From UASB124 sp964446935 (GTDB lineage: Bacteria > Babelota > Babeliae > Babelales > RVW-14): a DNA stretch of 46,201 nt. Made by a program: the position numbers and the translations under genes. This document shows positions 1 to 8,137 of the stretch, piece by piece. Location of the stretch: positions 1 to 46,201 of the forward strand of contig CAYUQI010000011.1 in NCBI GenBank assembly GCA_964446935.1. Direction: 5' to 3'. The notes below the pieces were generated by a model. It saw only the letters and a program-made list of their open reading frames with translations. It was not told where the DNA came from and searched no databases. Position 1 is the first letter of the stretch. The number at the start of each line of letters is the position of its first letter.

Positions 1-1
1 A

Positions 2-1015
2 CTTCTTGCCCCTAATAAAACAACAAGTGATGCCATTGCTTGGCTTGATACACAAGTACAAACCATTGATCATGGGCCAATGAATATAATTATCAATACG
101 CCAACATACTCATTGTCCTATGACATATATCTGTCGCCAAATCATCTCATGTTGATTCAAAATGACACAGTGATTGATGGGAATGGGCACACAATCTATT
201 TTGCAAACAATACTCCTAATGTCATGCAAGTAGCAGACGGGATAACCGTCACCTTCAAGAACATCGTTTGGGGTAATTACATTGATAGTGCCGTACAAAT
301 TGGTGCAGGGTCGACGGTCCTTTTTGATAATCAAACCGTCCTTGTTCTTGGACAATCACAACAGATGCTTTACACCTGGAACTTTACCGGCAATTGTTTC
401 ATCCATGGCCATGGTAATCTACTTACTATTTATCCATCTAATTCAATTGTTGTCGCCCCTCACAGCAGATTAACCATCCACGATACCTCACTTGATGGAC
501 TCAACATCAATAACATTCGTTGCGCAGGACCAACAGCGACCGTTGCCTTCCAAAACTGCGGGCTCTTACTCGACAATGGTGTAAGCTTTACTACTGGTGC
601 TATGGAATTTGGACAAGATAACTACATCCGTGGTACCAATACCTTCAGTTATGAATCAGAGTCAGCACTGACGGTAAGCAGTAATTCACGCCTGGTGATG
701 GATGGCATGATCTTCAGATATGCTCCTAGCATTGCTAACAGGAATCTATTTGCGCTGTTTGATCGTTCAGCGCAACTTGCCATTGATGGAGTTACCTTCA
801 TATCAACTACAACTGGTATGCGCTTGTCACGTGGTGCGCTGATTATTGATCACATCAATAACCTGGTCAATGATGGGGCTACAAGCTTGTCAGAAGGATT
901 TGCATTGGGTAATGGCAATGTTAATGCAGATCTTGATATTCAATTCAAGCCAGGGGCTTCACTCAAGCTTGTTTCCGGCATGATTGATTATCAGAACGTT
1001 GGATCGATTGACTAA
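2..1015 (+). CDS. beta-helix-like surface protein, 5' end cut by window edge
   Basis: The reading frame is open from base 2, so this is the C-terminal 337 residues of a longer protein; the ATG at 80 is internal because the preceding codons also match its paralogue. It is closely similar, with long identical stretches, to the last ~340 residues of the minus-strand protein at 7125-9239. Regularly spaced Gly/Asn/Asp and aliphatic residues (for example IDGNGHTIYF, LDGLNINNIRC) suggest a right-handed beta-helix made of short strands. The last ~85 residues hold a module shared with several paralogues: TTTGM, LIIDH, GATSLSEGFALGNG, then SGMIDYQN. No catalytic residues are recognised. It is probably exported, but the signal peptide would lie outside the window. 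It ends just before a strong hairpin terminator and is the only family member here on the plus strand. Confidence 0.85.
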   Translation, partial: LLAPNKTTSDAIAWLDTQVQTIDHGPMNIIINTPTYSLSYDIYLSPNHLMLIQNDTVIDGNGHTIYFANNTPNVMQVADGITVTFKNIVWGNYIDSAVQIGAGSTVLFDNQTVLVLGQSQQMLYTWNFTGNCFIHGHGNLLTIYPSNSIVVAPHSRLTIHDTSLDGLNINNIRCAGPTATVAFQNCGLLLDNGVSFTTGAMEFGQDNYIRGTNTFSYESESALTVSSNSRLVMDGMIFRYAPSIANRNLFALFDRSAQLAIDGVTFISTTTGMRLSRGALIIDHINNLVNDGATSLSEGFALGNGNVNADLDIQFKPGASLKLVSGMIDYQNVGSID

Positions 1016-1024
1016 AAATATTGA

Positions 1025-1048
1025 GGGATGGGCCGGCTGGCCCATCCC
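1025..1048 (+). terminator. rho-independent terminator of the left-edge beta-helix gene
   Basis: A perfect 10-bp GC-rich stem (1025-1034 with 1039-1048) around a 4-base loop is followed by TTTTCT, ten bases after the stop codon of the plus-strand gene. Its centre resembles that of the palindrome at 3537-3582, and both are followed by the same 28-base sequence. Confidence 0.85.
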
Positions 1049-1095
1049 TTTTCTATGATTAAAGCGATAGATATAAGAAGTTGATTGCGCAAACA

Positions 1096-1134
1096 TTGAA
1101 GGGCATCCAGCCATTTCGGCTGGATGCCCTTCAA
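1096..1134 (-). terminator. 17-bp hairpin downstream of RING copy A
   Basis: A perfect 17-bp inverted repeat (1096-1112 with 1118-1134, 5-base loop) lies 11 bases beyond the stop of the minus-strand RING gene at 1146. The T-run after it on the minus strand is short, so it could be a terminator or an RNA-stabilising hairpin. A diverged copy stands in the same place after RING copy B (2301-2337). Confidence 0.65.
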
Positions 1135-1145
1135 CAAAAATCAAT

Positions 1146-2000
1146 CTAATCTTCCTTTATATCTAAGTTGGCCCGTTCCAACAACTTAATAAGAAGAACT
1201 CTATTTATAATATCGTTAAGATTTATTTTATTAATTCCCTTGTTCTTAAAAATAAAAGTATATGGAGCTCTGCATTCTGGACATATTCTATCTTGCCCTT
1301 TGGTAACTTGAGCAATACATGCTGAATGAAAAAAGTGAGCGCAAGGCAAAACAGATACCTCACTTTCTTTTTTAAACGATTCTAAACACATTGAACAATC
1401 CGCACCACCGGTAAAATTATAAGAAAAATATATTTGACTTCCCCGTACTGGTTTACCATCTTTCCCCGGAAAGCACTCAAACATATCTATCTGAATAGTA
1501 CGTAAGCCGGCAAGCATGTATGGTTCCAAAACAACTCCCAGTGTAAACTCTTCGAGGTTAGGGGCCCCAAAAAATCGAATACTTCCCTGCAAAAATTTCT
1601 TTTTAGGTACCTCTATAAAATCTTTGACAGGGATAATTTTTTCTGCGAGTATTTCAGCCTCCTTTTTCCTGACAAAGTGTTTTTTGCCATCCTCTCCTAC
1701 AAATTCTTCAATCCTTCCCCCTGCCTTTACTCTTACCTTCATAGGCCTCGTACTATTATTAATAATACGTAGTGGCGGCGTCTTAACCTCCTCGCCAGTA
1801 GGCTTATCCAAGCGCATATATTCGCTTGGCTCTTCTTCTAGAGATCTTGTTGACTTGTCTGGAAATTTTGGATGATGAATTAGCCCCAAATGACCTCTCT
1901 TATGATCATTTTCATTTGGACGTTCTTCAGAGTACAACCAATAACACGAGACTACACTCAAAAGCACTAACCCAACCTTCACACTCCTCAATGGATACAT
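1146..2000 (-). CDS. exported RING-H2 finger protein, copy A
   Basis: This 284-residue protein has a hydrophobic N-terminal segment with a lipobox-like VVSC (about residues 8-20), so it is a probable lipoprotein or membrane-anchored exported protein. A conserved beta-rich middle domain follows, then a RING-H2 finger at residues 202-243: CSMC, CAHFFHSAC, CPEC, giving C-x2-C, C-x-H-x2-H-x2-C and C-x2-C zinc ligands. RING-H2 fingers are typical of eukaryotic E3 ubiquitin ligases and bring an E2 enzyme to a substrate. A role on host ubiquitin is inference. The ATG at 2000 is chosen because AGGAAGG lies at 2008-2014 and because copy B starts at the equivalent place; the frame is open further upstream to 2063. 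It is the tandem paralogue of 2350-3177. No E1, E2 or ubiquitin gene is nearby. Confidence 0.85.
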   Translation of the reverse strand: MYPLRSVKVGLVLLSVVSCYWLYSEERPNENDHKRGHLGLIHHPKFPDKSTRSLEEEPSEYMRLDKPTGEEVKTPPLRIINNSTRPMKVRVKAGGRIEEFVGEDGKKHFVRKKEAEILAEKIIPVKDFIEVPKKKFLQGSIRFFGAPNLEEFTLGVVLEPYMLAGLRTIQIDMFECFPGKDGKPVRGSQIYFSYNFTGGADCSMCLESFKKESEVSVLPCAHFFHSACIAQVTKGQDRICPECRAPYTFIFKNKGINKINLNDIINRVLLIKLLERANLDIKED

Positions 2001-2186
2001 GACCAATCCTTCCTGTAACTGGTTTAGCAAATAACTTCCTAACTTCATTATAGCCAGCCTCAAAGTCTATTTTCAATTAGACAATAACAAAAGACGGAAA
2101 ATCGTTAGGACTTTATCAAAAATCACATTTTTTAGCAGAAAAGACACTTTTTAAGCAAGTCAGGAAATTCAAGTCAAACAATAGTA

Positions 2187-2297
2187 TTTGCGCTGGGCAA
2201 TGGTAACAGCAATGGCAACCTTGACGTTCAGGTCAAGCCAGGTGGATCGCTTAATGTTATTTCCAGTATGATTGTTTATCAAAACGTTGAGAACTAA
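2187..2297 (+). pseudogene. remnant of beta-helix gene 3' end
   Basis: Read on the plus strand, these 37 codons give FALGNGNSNGNL, then VKPGGSLNVIS and YQNVEN before a TAA. They match the last ~37 residues of the proteins at 2-1015 and 7125-9239. No start, ribosome binding site or upstream coding sequence accompanies it: the base before it belongs to the duplicated RING upstream region. It is best read as the piece of the neighbouring gene carried along in the tandem duplication, and it marks the junction. Confidence 0.85.
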
Positions 2298-2300
2298 CAC

Positions 2301-2337
2301 TGAAGGGCATCCAACCGAAATTGCTGGATGCCCTTCA
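2301..2337 (-). terminator. hairpin downstream of RING copy B
   Basis: A perfect 13-bp stem (2301-2313 with 2325-2337) with an 11-base loop lies 12 bases past the stop of the minus-strand gene at 2350. It is a diverged copy of the hairpin at 1096-1134; the stem flanks are kept while the loop side has changed. Confidence 0.6.
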
Positions 2338-2349
2338 ACAAAAATCAAT

Positions 2350-3177
2350 CTAATCTTCCTTTACATTATCGACGTAGTAGGGCTCAATAATAGGAACTTC
2401 ATATTTTTTAATATCTCTAAAATTTATTGTATTAATTCCCTTGTTCTTAAAAATAAAAGTATATGGTAACCGGTCTTCTTCTTGGCATTCCTGGCATATT
2501 CGGTTATGCTTTTTGATAACTTTCTCAATACAGCTTGAATGAACAAAATGAGCACAGGGCAAGACAGATATCTCACTTTCTTTTTCAAATGGTTCTGAAC
2601 ACATTGAACAATTCGCACCACCGGTAAAATTATAAGAAAAAGACAAACTACCTCCCATTTTCAACTCATCGCCCTCCATATAGCTGTCAAATTGATCTAT
2701 CCGAATAATACGTAAGCCGGCAAGAACATGTGAATTCAAAACAAATCCCTGTGAATTATTTTCATCATGAGTGAAAAATCGTATAGTTCCCTGCAAAAAT
2801 TTATCTTTAGGTATCTCTATGTGTCCTTTGACAGGGATAGTTGCATCGACCAGTGTTTTAATAGCGTCCGATACCCTAGCTAACCTTGCTTCGCCATCCT
2901 TTCCTTCAACCCATTCAACCCTTCCCCCTGATTTTACTCTTACCCTAATAGGCCGCGTGTAATTATTAACAATATATAGTGGCGGCGTCTTAACAACCTG
3001 GCCAGTAGGCCCATCAGCGTGAATATATTCGCTTGGCTTTTCTGGAAAACTTAGCTCATTAATTCCCTCAAAATGCTCTCTCTCATATTCATTTGGACGT
3101 TCTGCAGAGTACAACCAATAACACGAAACTACACTCAAAAGCACTAACCCAACTTTCACACTCCTCAATGGATACAT
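2350..3177 (-). CDS. exported RING-H2 finger protein, copy B
   Basis: This 275-residue paralogue of 1146-2000 has the same layout: N-terminal hydrophobic segment with VVSC (probable lipobox), a beta-rich middle domain containing VKTPPL and FSYNFTGGA, then a RING-H2 finger at residues 190-231 with ligands CSMC, CAHFVHSSC and CQEC. All eight zinc ligands are intact, so both copies could be active. The start is the ATG at 3177, 7 bases after AGGAAGG (3185-3191); a TTG two codons upstream is in frame but worse placed. The N-terminal 25 residues and the RING core are better kept than the segment around residues 85-110. It is a candidate E3-like effector; the substrate and the E2 partner are unknown. 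Confidence 0.85.
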   Translation of the reverse strand: MYPLRSVKVGLVLLSVVSCYWLYSAERPNEYEREHFEGINELSFPEKPSEYIHADGPTGQVVKTPPLYIVNNYTRPIRVRVKSGGRVEWVEGKDGEARLARVSDAIKTLVDATIPVKGHIEIPKDKFLQGTIRFFTHDENNSQGFVLNSHVLAGLRIIRIDQFDSYMEGDELKMGGSLSFSYNFTGGANCSMCSEPFEKESEISVLPCAHFVHSSCIEKVIKKHNRICQECQEEDRLPYTFIFKNKGINTINFRDIKKYEVPIIEPYYVDNVKED

Positions 3178-3415
3178 AACCAATCCTTCCTGTAACTAGT
3201 TTAACAAATAACTTCCTATCATCATTATAGCCAACCATTATATTTATTTTCAATTAAAAAATAATAAGAAGCAAAGAATCGTTAGGACTTTATCAAAAAT
3301 CACATTTTTTAGCAAAAAAGACACTTTTTAAGCAAATCAGGAAATTCAAGTCAAACAATAGTATCTATACAAACTTACTTTTTCCGTCATTTTAAATGAG
3401 CATATTATGACCTAC

Positions 3416-3441
3416 GTCGTACCGGCTTTCGCCGGTACGAC
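3416..3441. repeat. REP-like palindrome
   Basis: A perfect 11-bp stem (3416-3426 with 3431-3441) with loop TTTC sits alone between RING copy B and the beta-helix cluster. Its GTCGTACCGGC / GCCGGTACGAC form resembles the dispersed extragenic palindromes of many proteobacterial genomes. No poly-T follows, so a terminator is less likely. Only one copy is visible in this window. Confidence 0.5.
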
Positions 3442-3536
3442 ATAAGAAGCGCGAAAAGAAAGAGTTCTATTCAGGATTATTTGATGTTTTTAATTTCCTG
3501 ATTCACGTACTTTTTGGATCAAAAATGAATTGGCTG

Positions 3537-3582
3537 ACAAAACAAAGAGGGCGGGCCAGCTGGCCCGCCCTCTTTGTTTTGT
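3537..3582. terminator. 46-bp perfect palindrome, bidirectional terminator
   Basis: Bases 3537-3582 form a perfect 23-bp inverted repeat with a GC-rich centre (GGGCCAGCTGGCCC) and flanking A/T runs (ACAAAACAAAG / CTTTGTTTTGT). It lies 26 bases past the stop of the minus-strand gene at 3609, so it is its rho-independent terminator and should also work on the plus strand. The 28 bases at 3583-3610 match 1059-1086 at 27 of 28 positions. Confidence 0.85.
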
Positions 3583-3608
3583 TTAAAGCGATAGATGTAA
3601 GAAGTTGA

Positions 3609-5786
3609 TTATGATTGCTCCAAGGTAGCTCCAGCAGGCTGGTCAACCACCATGTCTTGCGCAATGGTAATAGTCCCTCTACTAAAATTTTGATCGCGAA
3701 TAATCAAGCGTCCACCCGATAATGTTAGAGCTGCAGGTGGAACAACTTCCAGCGTTGCTTGTTCGAGATACAGTGCTGACGACGTATCGGCAAATTCAAA
3801 CAAATTATACAGAGCTGGTCGTCTTAAAACCTGTGGATTATATGAAAAAACAATATTTTTAAGGAGTGAAAGCGTCGCATTAGAAAAAATACGCAATGAT
3901 TGCGTTGAAAAATATCCAAAATAAAAATCCTGATAACTTCCCAAAATGCTTGAATCATCAAGAATATCTATTCCACCAAACCCATAGCTGAAATTATCCG
4001 ATTGTATCCACTTAACACCCTTTAAAATAATTCTGCTTGAATCAGCCAGGCAGCGAACATTTGTTCCTTTCACACCCTTCAAAATTACCCCATCAAGCAA
4101 CAATCTCGAGTTTTCCCCTTTCACCTCAAGCACCCCCTGAGGACCAAGTTCAAGAATATTGCCTGCGCCACGAATAACAACATCGCCCTCAAACACCCAT
4201 GGATAATCAAGAGTTTCATTGCGAGCCAAGGTAATCGTGGTCTTATCACCAAAGGTAAGACTCGTATCCTCTTCAAATTTGACATGTTTGGGAGAGAAGT
4301 CACGCATAATAATATTGGTCAAGGTTGCTTTGACGCCATTGGTGATAGTAAAGATTTGTTCATCAGTTTTTGTAAAACCAAGAAAGTTGGTATTTCCATC
4401 AACAATCACATCGTAATTACGCTCTCCAGTATCAGAATCAACCTCAGGAAACACATCGAACTTGAGGTATGGGGCTACAATAGCATAACGTTGCAAAGTA
4501 GGTGCTGAACGATAACTGTGAAAGGTTATTGTTTCAGAACGAACTTTTCTGATTTCACCAGCACCATAAATTTCAACATATTTTCGATCAGGGTCCTGAA
4601 TGAGGAGTGGCCGAATATTAGAATTATCAATGGATGCTTGAGGATCATAGGTTAAGGTAACTTTATCAACAATAAGTTTACCGTTTGTTCCTGTTCGAGG
4701 ATTATCTTTGAATGTCAGCAAATGATCTTTGGTTATAACCGTTGAATTGCCTTCGACATAGAAAGTTCCATCTTCAATATCATAATCATCATCCATTTCT
4801 ATAACAACATCGGTAAGATACAGTGTTGCGCCTGGTTCCAAAACAATCTTACCCTGCCAGTCTTGTTTACCTAGGCCAATAATGTGAACACCGGCAAGGC
4901 GCAGACTTGAACCAGCCATAACAAATATTTTTCCGCCATTGCTAATGACATTGCCTTCATCATCAACTTCACCTGAAATATCAATAATGTTGCCATTACC
5001 ATTAATTTGACCTGGTGACTCAGGTGTATCAGGATTAAGGAAAACCCACTCCCCCTTCAATATCACGGCACTATTCATTTGCATATCACGCGTGCTATCC
5101 CAAATAATACGCCCCTCCCATTTGGATGTGGTACCTCCTAATGTTAAACGGCGATTATTAAAAATAACACGGCCGCTATCCTTGATAATAGCATCATCAC
5201 CAAGACGTAAATCATCCTGCAAAAACAAATACCCACCATTCAGCCAAATATTGGTATTAAGTGTATTTTGAACAGCAACAGCCATAGCGGTTGTTTGGTC
5301 AGCCGCTGTTAAATCATCAGTACCGAAAAACAATGGTTGGCCTCGCAAAATATTATTACCGGGAAGACCGGTAACACTAACAGGAGGAAGATTAGCTAGC
5401 TCATTACCAGAAAGGCCACCTGGGTTTGCAATCATGGTACCGCCACCATTACCAACATCAGACGCAAGATAGATAATATTTTTATCTGGATTCCATAAAG
5501 CATCTATATCAGAAACAGAGTTAAAAAAAGTATAGGCCCCACGGCGAAAGCGTACATTGTTCCCAGTAATCGTACCAAATCCTTGGTTACCAAGATTACC
5601 AGTCTCAATAAGCATGTCGTTAGCACGCGGTGTTTGTATTTGAAGCGTAGAGTTGTTTTCAATAAAAAAAGATGCTGCTTTGTTGCCAAAATTGATTTCT
5701 GCCTGCACCATTGCCCCCCAATGGCTCATAACCATGAGGCTCAAAATTTGTACGGGAATATATTTTAAAAATAGTAGATTACGCAC
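3609..5786 (-). CDS. exported beta-helix-like repeat protein (725 aa)
   Basis: The GTG start follows AAAGGAG six bases away. A signal peptide is clear: basic start, hydrophobic segment, and VQA before Glu near residue 30. The rest is beta-strand-rich with repeated G/N/D turns, as in right-handed beta-helix proteins: INGNGNIIDISG, HIIGLGKQDWQGKIVLEPGATLYLTD and similar. The middle part (SLTYDPQASIDNSNIRPL, KYVEIYGAGEIRKV) is shared with the 7125, 9269 and 13615 gene products. The second half repeats the ladder (IIRGAGNILELGPQGVL; LLLDGVILKGVKGTNVRC). The C-terminal module is shorter and more divergent than in the paralogues. No enzymatic motif is recognised. It is the last gene before the 3537-3582 terminator, probably the end of the cluster transcript. 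Surface or periplasmic location is inferred. Confidence 0.8.
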   Translation of the reverse strand: MRNLLFLKYIPVQILSLMVMSHWGAMVQAEINFGNKAASFFIENNSTLQIQTPRANDMLIETGNLGNQGFGTITGNNVRFRRGAYTFFNSVSDIDALWNPDKNIIYLASDVGNGGGTMIANPGGLSGNELANLPPVSVTGLPGNNILRGQPLFFGTDDLTAADQTTAMAVAVQNTLNTNIWLNGGYLFLQDDLRLGDDAIIKDSGRVIFNNRRLTLGGTTSKWEGRIIWDSTRDMQMNSAVILKGEWVFLNPDTPESPGQINGNGNIIDISGEVDDEGNVISNGGKIFVMAGSSLRLAGVHIIGLGKQDWQGKIVLEPGATLYLTDVVIEMDDDYDIEDGTFYVEGNSTVITKDHLLTFKDNPRTGTNGKLIVDKVTLTYDPQASIDNSNIRPLLIQDPDRKYVEIYGAGEIRKVRSETITFHSYRSAPTLQRYAIVAPYLKFDVFPEVDSDTGERNYDVIVDGNTNFLGFTKTDEQIFTITNGVKATLTNIIMRDFSPKHVKFEEDTSLTFGDKTTITLARNETLDYPWVFEGDVVIRGAGNILELGPQGVLEVKGENSRLLLDGVILKGVKGTNVRCLADSSRIILKGVKWIQSDNFSYGFGGIDILDDSSILGSYQDFYFGYFSTQSLRIFSNATLSLLKNIVFSYNPQVLRRPALYNLFEFADTSSALYLEQATLEVVPPAALTLSGGRLIIRDQNFSRGTITIAQDMVVDQPAGATLEQS

Positions 5787-5806
5787 AATTATCTCCTTTA
5801 AATTCC

Positions 5807-5876
5807 GTTTACCTCGATATCATATTAGTTGAGATCCCTCCCTAATATTCCCTCATTGGCATATATCGAGGCAAAC
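5807..5876. other. imperfect inverted repeat in the 5787-5920 spacer
   Basis: GTTTACCTCGATAT (5807-5820) and ATATCGAGGCAAAC (5863-5876) pair over 14 positions with one mismatch, around a 42-base loop rich in CCCTC. This is the longest spacer among the downstream beta-helix genes. It could be an intergenic RNA structure, a weak terminator for the 5921 gene or an operator for the 3609 gene; the sequence does not decide. Confidence 0.35.
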
Positions 5877-5920
5877 GATCAAACAATATATTTATATGTG
5901 TTATAGCTCTCCTTAACTCA

Positions 5921-7102
5921 TCAGTTAATATTGTAGTAACGTACGCAGCCATCGGTAACACGTAATTGAGCTGCTGGCATAATATCAATAAAGAGATCTG
6001 AATTATACTTCAGATTGATATCTACACTCCTCTTGCCTAACTCAAATGCAGCAGTCTCTTTAGTTGCTCCATCACTTTGAAGAAATGACTTGTGATCAAC
6101 AATTAAATGTCCTTTGGTCAATGCAAGTCCAGTTTGCTGATCGGTATACAACGCAGCACCATCCATAAATAGGCGAGATGAAGAATCCGTAAATTTTAGA
6201 TGTGTGTTTTTATAATCGAACGGCAAATAAACAAAGGCCGTTGCAAGATCCAAATAAAGTGTCGAATCTTTGTCGACAATAAGATCACCACTTGAAAACC
6301 AATAAAAGGCTGCCGGTTGAATCAGGTATTCACCACCCAGGAACACATAGTAGTAGAATCCATGAATTTCAACAAACCCTTTAATCTCTATATTGCCATT
6401 CCAAAATAATACATCGCCACCTAAATACATTTTTACATTTTCAAGAATTAGTCGTTGGTTGCTTGCAGCACTAACTCTTATTGTCGAAATACCGTCAACA
6501 TCTTTAATGCCGCGCAAGGTAATATTACGTAATGTTACCTTAGTACCAGCGGCACCATTGATATACAATTGCCCACCAACTTCACCATCATCAGCAAAGA
6601 AAAGTGTATGACCTTGCCCATCGATGATCGTGTCACTTGTACATTCAATAATCTTACCTGCAGGAATAGTCATATCTCCGTTAAGAAAAACCGCCTTTCC
6701 CTGACCGTCAATAACTCCGCCATCAGGCAATGTTGCATTAGACGCCAAGGACAAATCACCTTCAAGTTTAATAATACCGGTATCATTCAAATCTATTACC
6801 CCTTCAACAGGAGTTAGCACATTCATGGAAACCGTCCCCGCGGCAGGCACCGAGAATCCAGCATTAAGTCGAACAAAACCTCGTGCCCAATCACCATCAG
6901 AAAAGGCATAGCTCGCAGTTTCATACTTAACAGCAGTTCTTCCATCTAAATCAGCTGCCTGAACCGACAAACAACTCATTTGTAATGCAAGGAAAAGCGC
7001 ACCAACATTCAGTAAGGAAATGGGCAACCCTTGCGGATTGCCCACTGACTTAGACTCTGTAGTGGCGCTGAGACTTACCTTGCAGGTTAGACTCAGTTCC
7101 AT
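5921..7102 (-). CDS. exported beta-helix-like protein, short paralogue (393 aa)
   Basis: This is a smaller member of the cluster family. The ATG follows AAAGGA. The N-terminus is long and hydrophilic for about 30 residues before a hydrophobic stretch (ISLLNVGALFLALQMSCLSVQA), so either the signal peptide has an extended n-region or a later start is used; a GTG in frame near residue 21 has no good ribosome binding site. The mature part has beta-helix turns (DGGVIDGQGKAVFLNGD, TIIDGQGHTLFFADDGE). The C-terminus carries the family module: TGLALTKGHLIVDH, GATKETAAFELG, then AAQLRVTDGCVRYYN. It corresponds to roughly the second half of the 700-residue paralogues. No catalytic site is recognised. 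The spacing to the upstream gene is 22 bp, suggesting co-transcription. Confidence 0.75.
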   Translation of the reverse strand: MELSLTCKVSLSATTESKSVGNPQGLPISLLNVGALFLALQMSCLSVQAADLDGRTAVKYETASYAFSDGDWARGFVRLNAGFSVPAAGTVSMNVLTPVEGVIDLNDTGIIKLEGDLSLASNATLPDGGVIDGQGKAVFLNGDMTIPAGKIIECTSDTIIDGQGHTLFFADDGEVGGQLYINGAAGTKVTLRNITLRGIKDVDGISTIRVSAASNQRLILENVKMYLGGDVLFWNGNIEIKGFVEIHGFYYYVFLGGEYLIQPAAFYWFSSGDLIVDKDSTLYLDLATAFVYLPFDYKNTHLKFTDSSSRLFMDGAALYTDQQTGLALTKGHLIVDHKSFLQSDGATKETAAFELGKRSVDINLKYNSDLFIDIMPAAQLRVTDGCVRYYNIN

Positions 7103-7124
7103 TGTATCCTTTCTTTATTTACAT

Positions 7125-8137
7125 TTACGCAATGTTAACATCAACGTTTTGATAATCAATCATACCAGAAATAACATTAAGCGATCCACCTGGTTTAAAT
7201 TGAATATCAAGGTCGTCATCAATGTTACCATTACCTAGGGCAAAGCCCTCTGATAAACTAGTTGCACTTTCGTTGACCAAGTTGTTGATATGATCAACAA
7301 TCAACGTACCGCGTGTCAAACGCATACCGGTCGTGGTTGATGCAAGCGTAATTCCATCAATGGCCAATTGTGCCGAACGATCAAACAAAGTAAACAGATC
7401 CCTATTAGCAACACTTGGAGCATATCTGAAGGTAATGCCATCCATTACCAGACGTGAATTACTGGTTACCGTCAGAGCAGATTCCGATTCATAGCTAAAA
7501 CTGTTTGTGCCACGGATGTAGACATCGGATCCAAATTCCATAGCACCGGTGGTAAAGCTCACATTATTATCAAGTAAAAGCCCACAATCTTGGAAGGCAA
7601 CGGTCGCTGTTGGCCCCGCGCAACGGATGTTATTAAGATACAATCCATCAAGTGAGGTATCATGGATGGTCAATCTGCTATGTGGAGCAACAACAATTGA
7701 ATTGGATGGATAAATAGTAAGCAGGTTCCCGTGTCCATGGATGAAACAATTGCCGGTAAAGTTCCAGGTGTAAAGCATTTGTTGTGATTGACCAAGAACA
7801 AGCACTGTTTGATCATCAAAAAGAACCGTCGATCCGGTACCAATTTGTACTGCACTATCAACGTAGTTTCTAAAGACCACGTTCTTAAAGGTAACATTTA
7901 CATTAGATGCTATTTGTAGGATGTTTGGCGAATCACTTGCAAAGTAGATTGAATGGCCATTGCCATCAATCACTGTGTCACTTTCAATCAACATGAGGTG
8001 ATCAAGTGATAGATATACATCATAAGCCATCGTGTAGGTTGACGTGTTGATGACGACATTGTTTGGCCCATGGTCAATGGTTTGTAACTGAGTATCAATC
8101 CAAACTATTGCATTACTATTTGAAGAAGCAAGGTCGA
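7125..8137. repeat. right arm of 1-kb inverted repeat with 2-1015
   Basis: The second half of the 7125-9239 gene matches the plus-strand gene 2-1015 in inverted orientation. Comparing stretches by eye gives roughly 85% DNA identity over the best part (for example 330-500 against 7660-7830). The arms face each other across about 6.1 kb that carries both RING genes and two beta-helix genes. Confidence 0.75.

Larger units (their letters stand above)
899..2186. repeat. tandem duplication, unit 1
   Basis: This unit holds the end of the beta-helix gene (from the FALGNG codons), the hairpin, RING gene A and about 185 bp of its upstream region, ending at CAATAGTA. The same order recurs in 2187-3364. 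Compared with unit 2 it carries extra sequence (about 80 bp) between the beta-helix stop and the RING hairpin, including the terminator at 1025-1048. Confidence 0.75.
2187..3364. repeat. tandem duplication, unit 2
   Basis: This is the second copy of the cassette: beta-helix 3' remnant, hairpin, RING gene B and upstream region. The upstream regions of the two units stay very similar (including ATCGTTAGGACTTTATCAAA and the stretch ending CAAACAATAGTAT) up to about 3364, where similarity stops. Confidence 0.75.

Noticed and set aside
7021..7044. hairpin with TGGGCAA / TTGCCCA stem
   Set aside because: It lies inside the signal-peptide region of the 5921-7102 gene with no T-run; likely coding coincidence, though an early RNA structure is possible.
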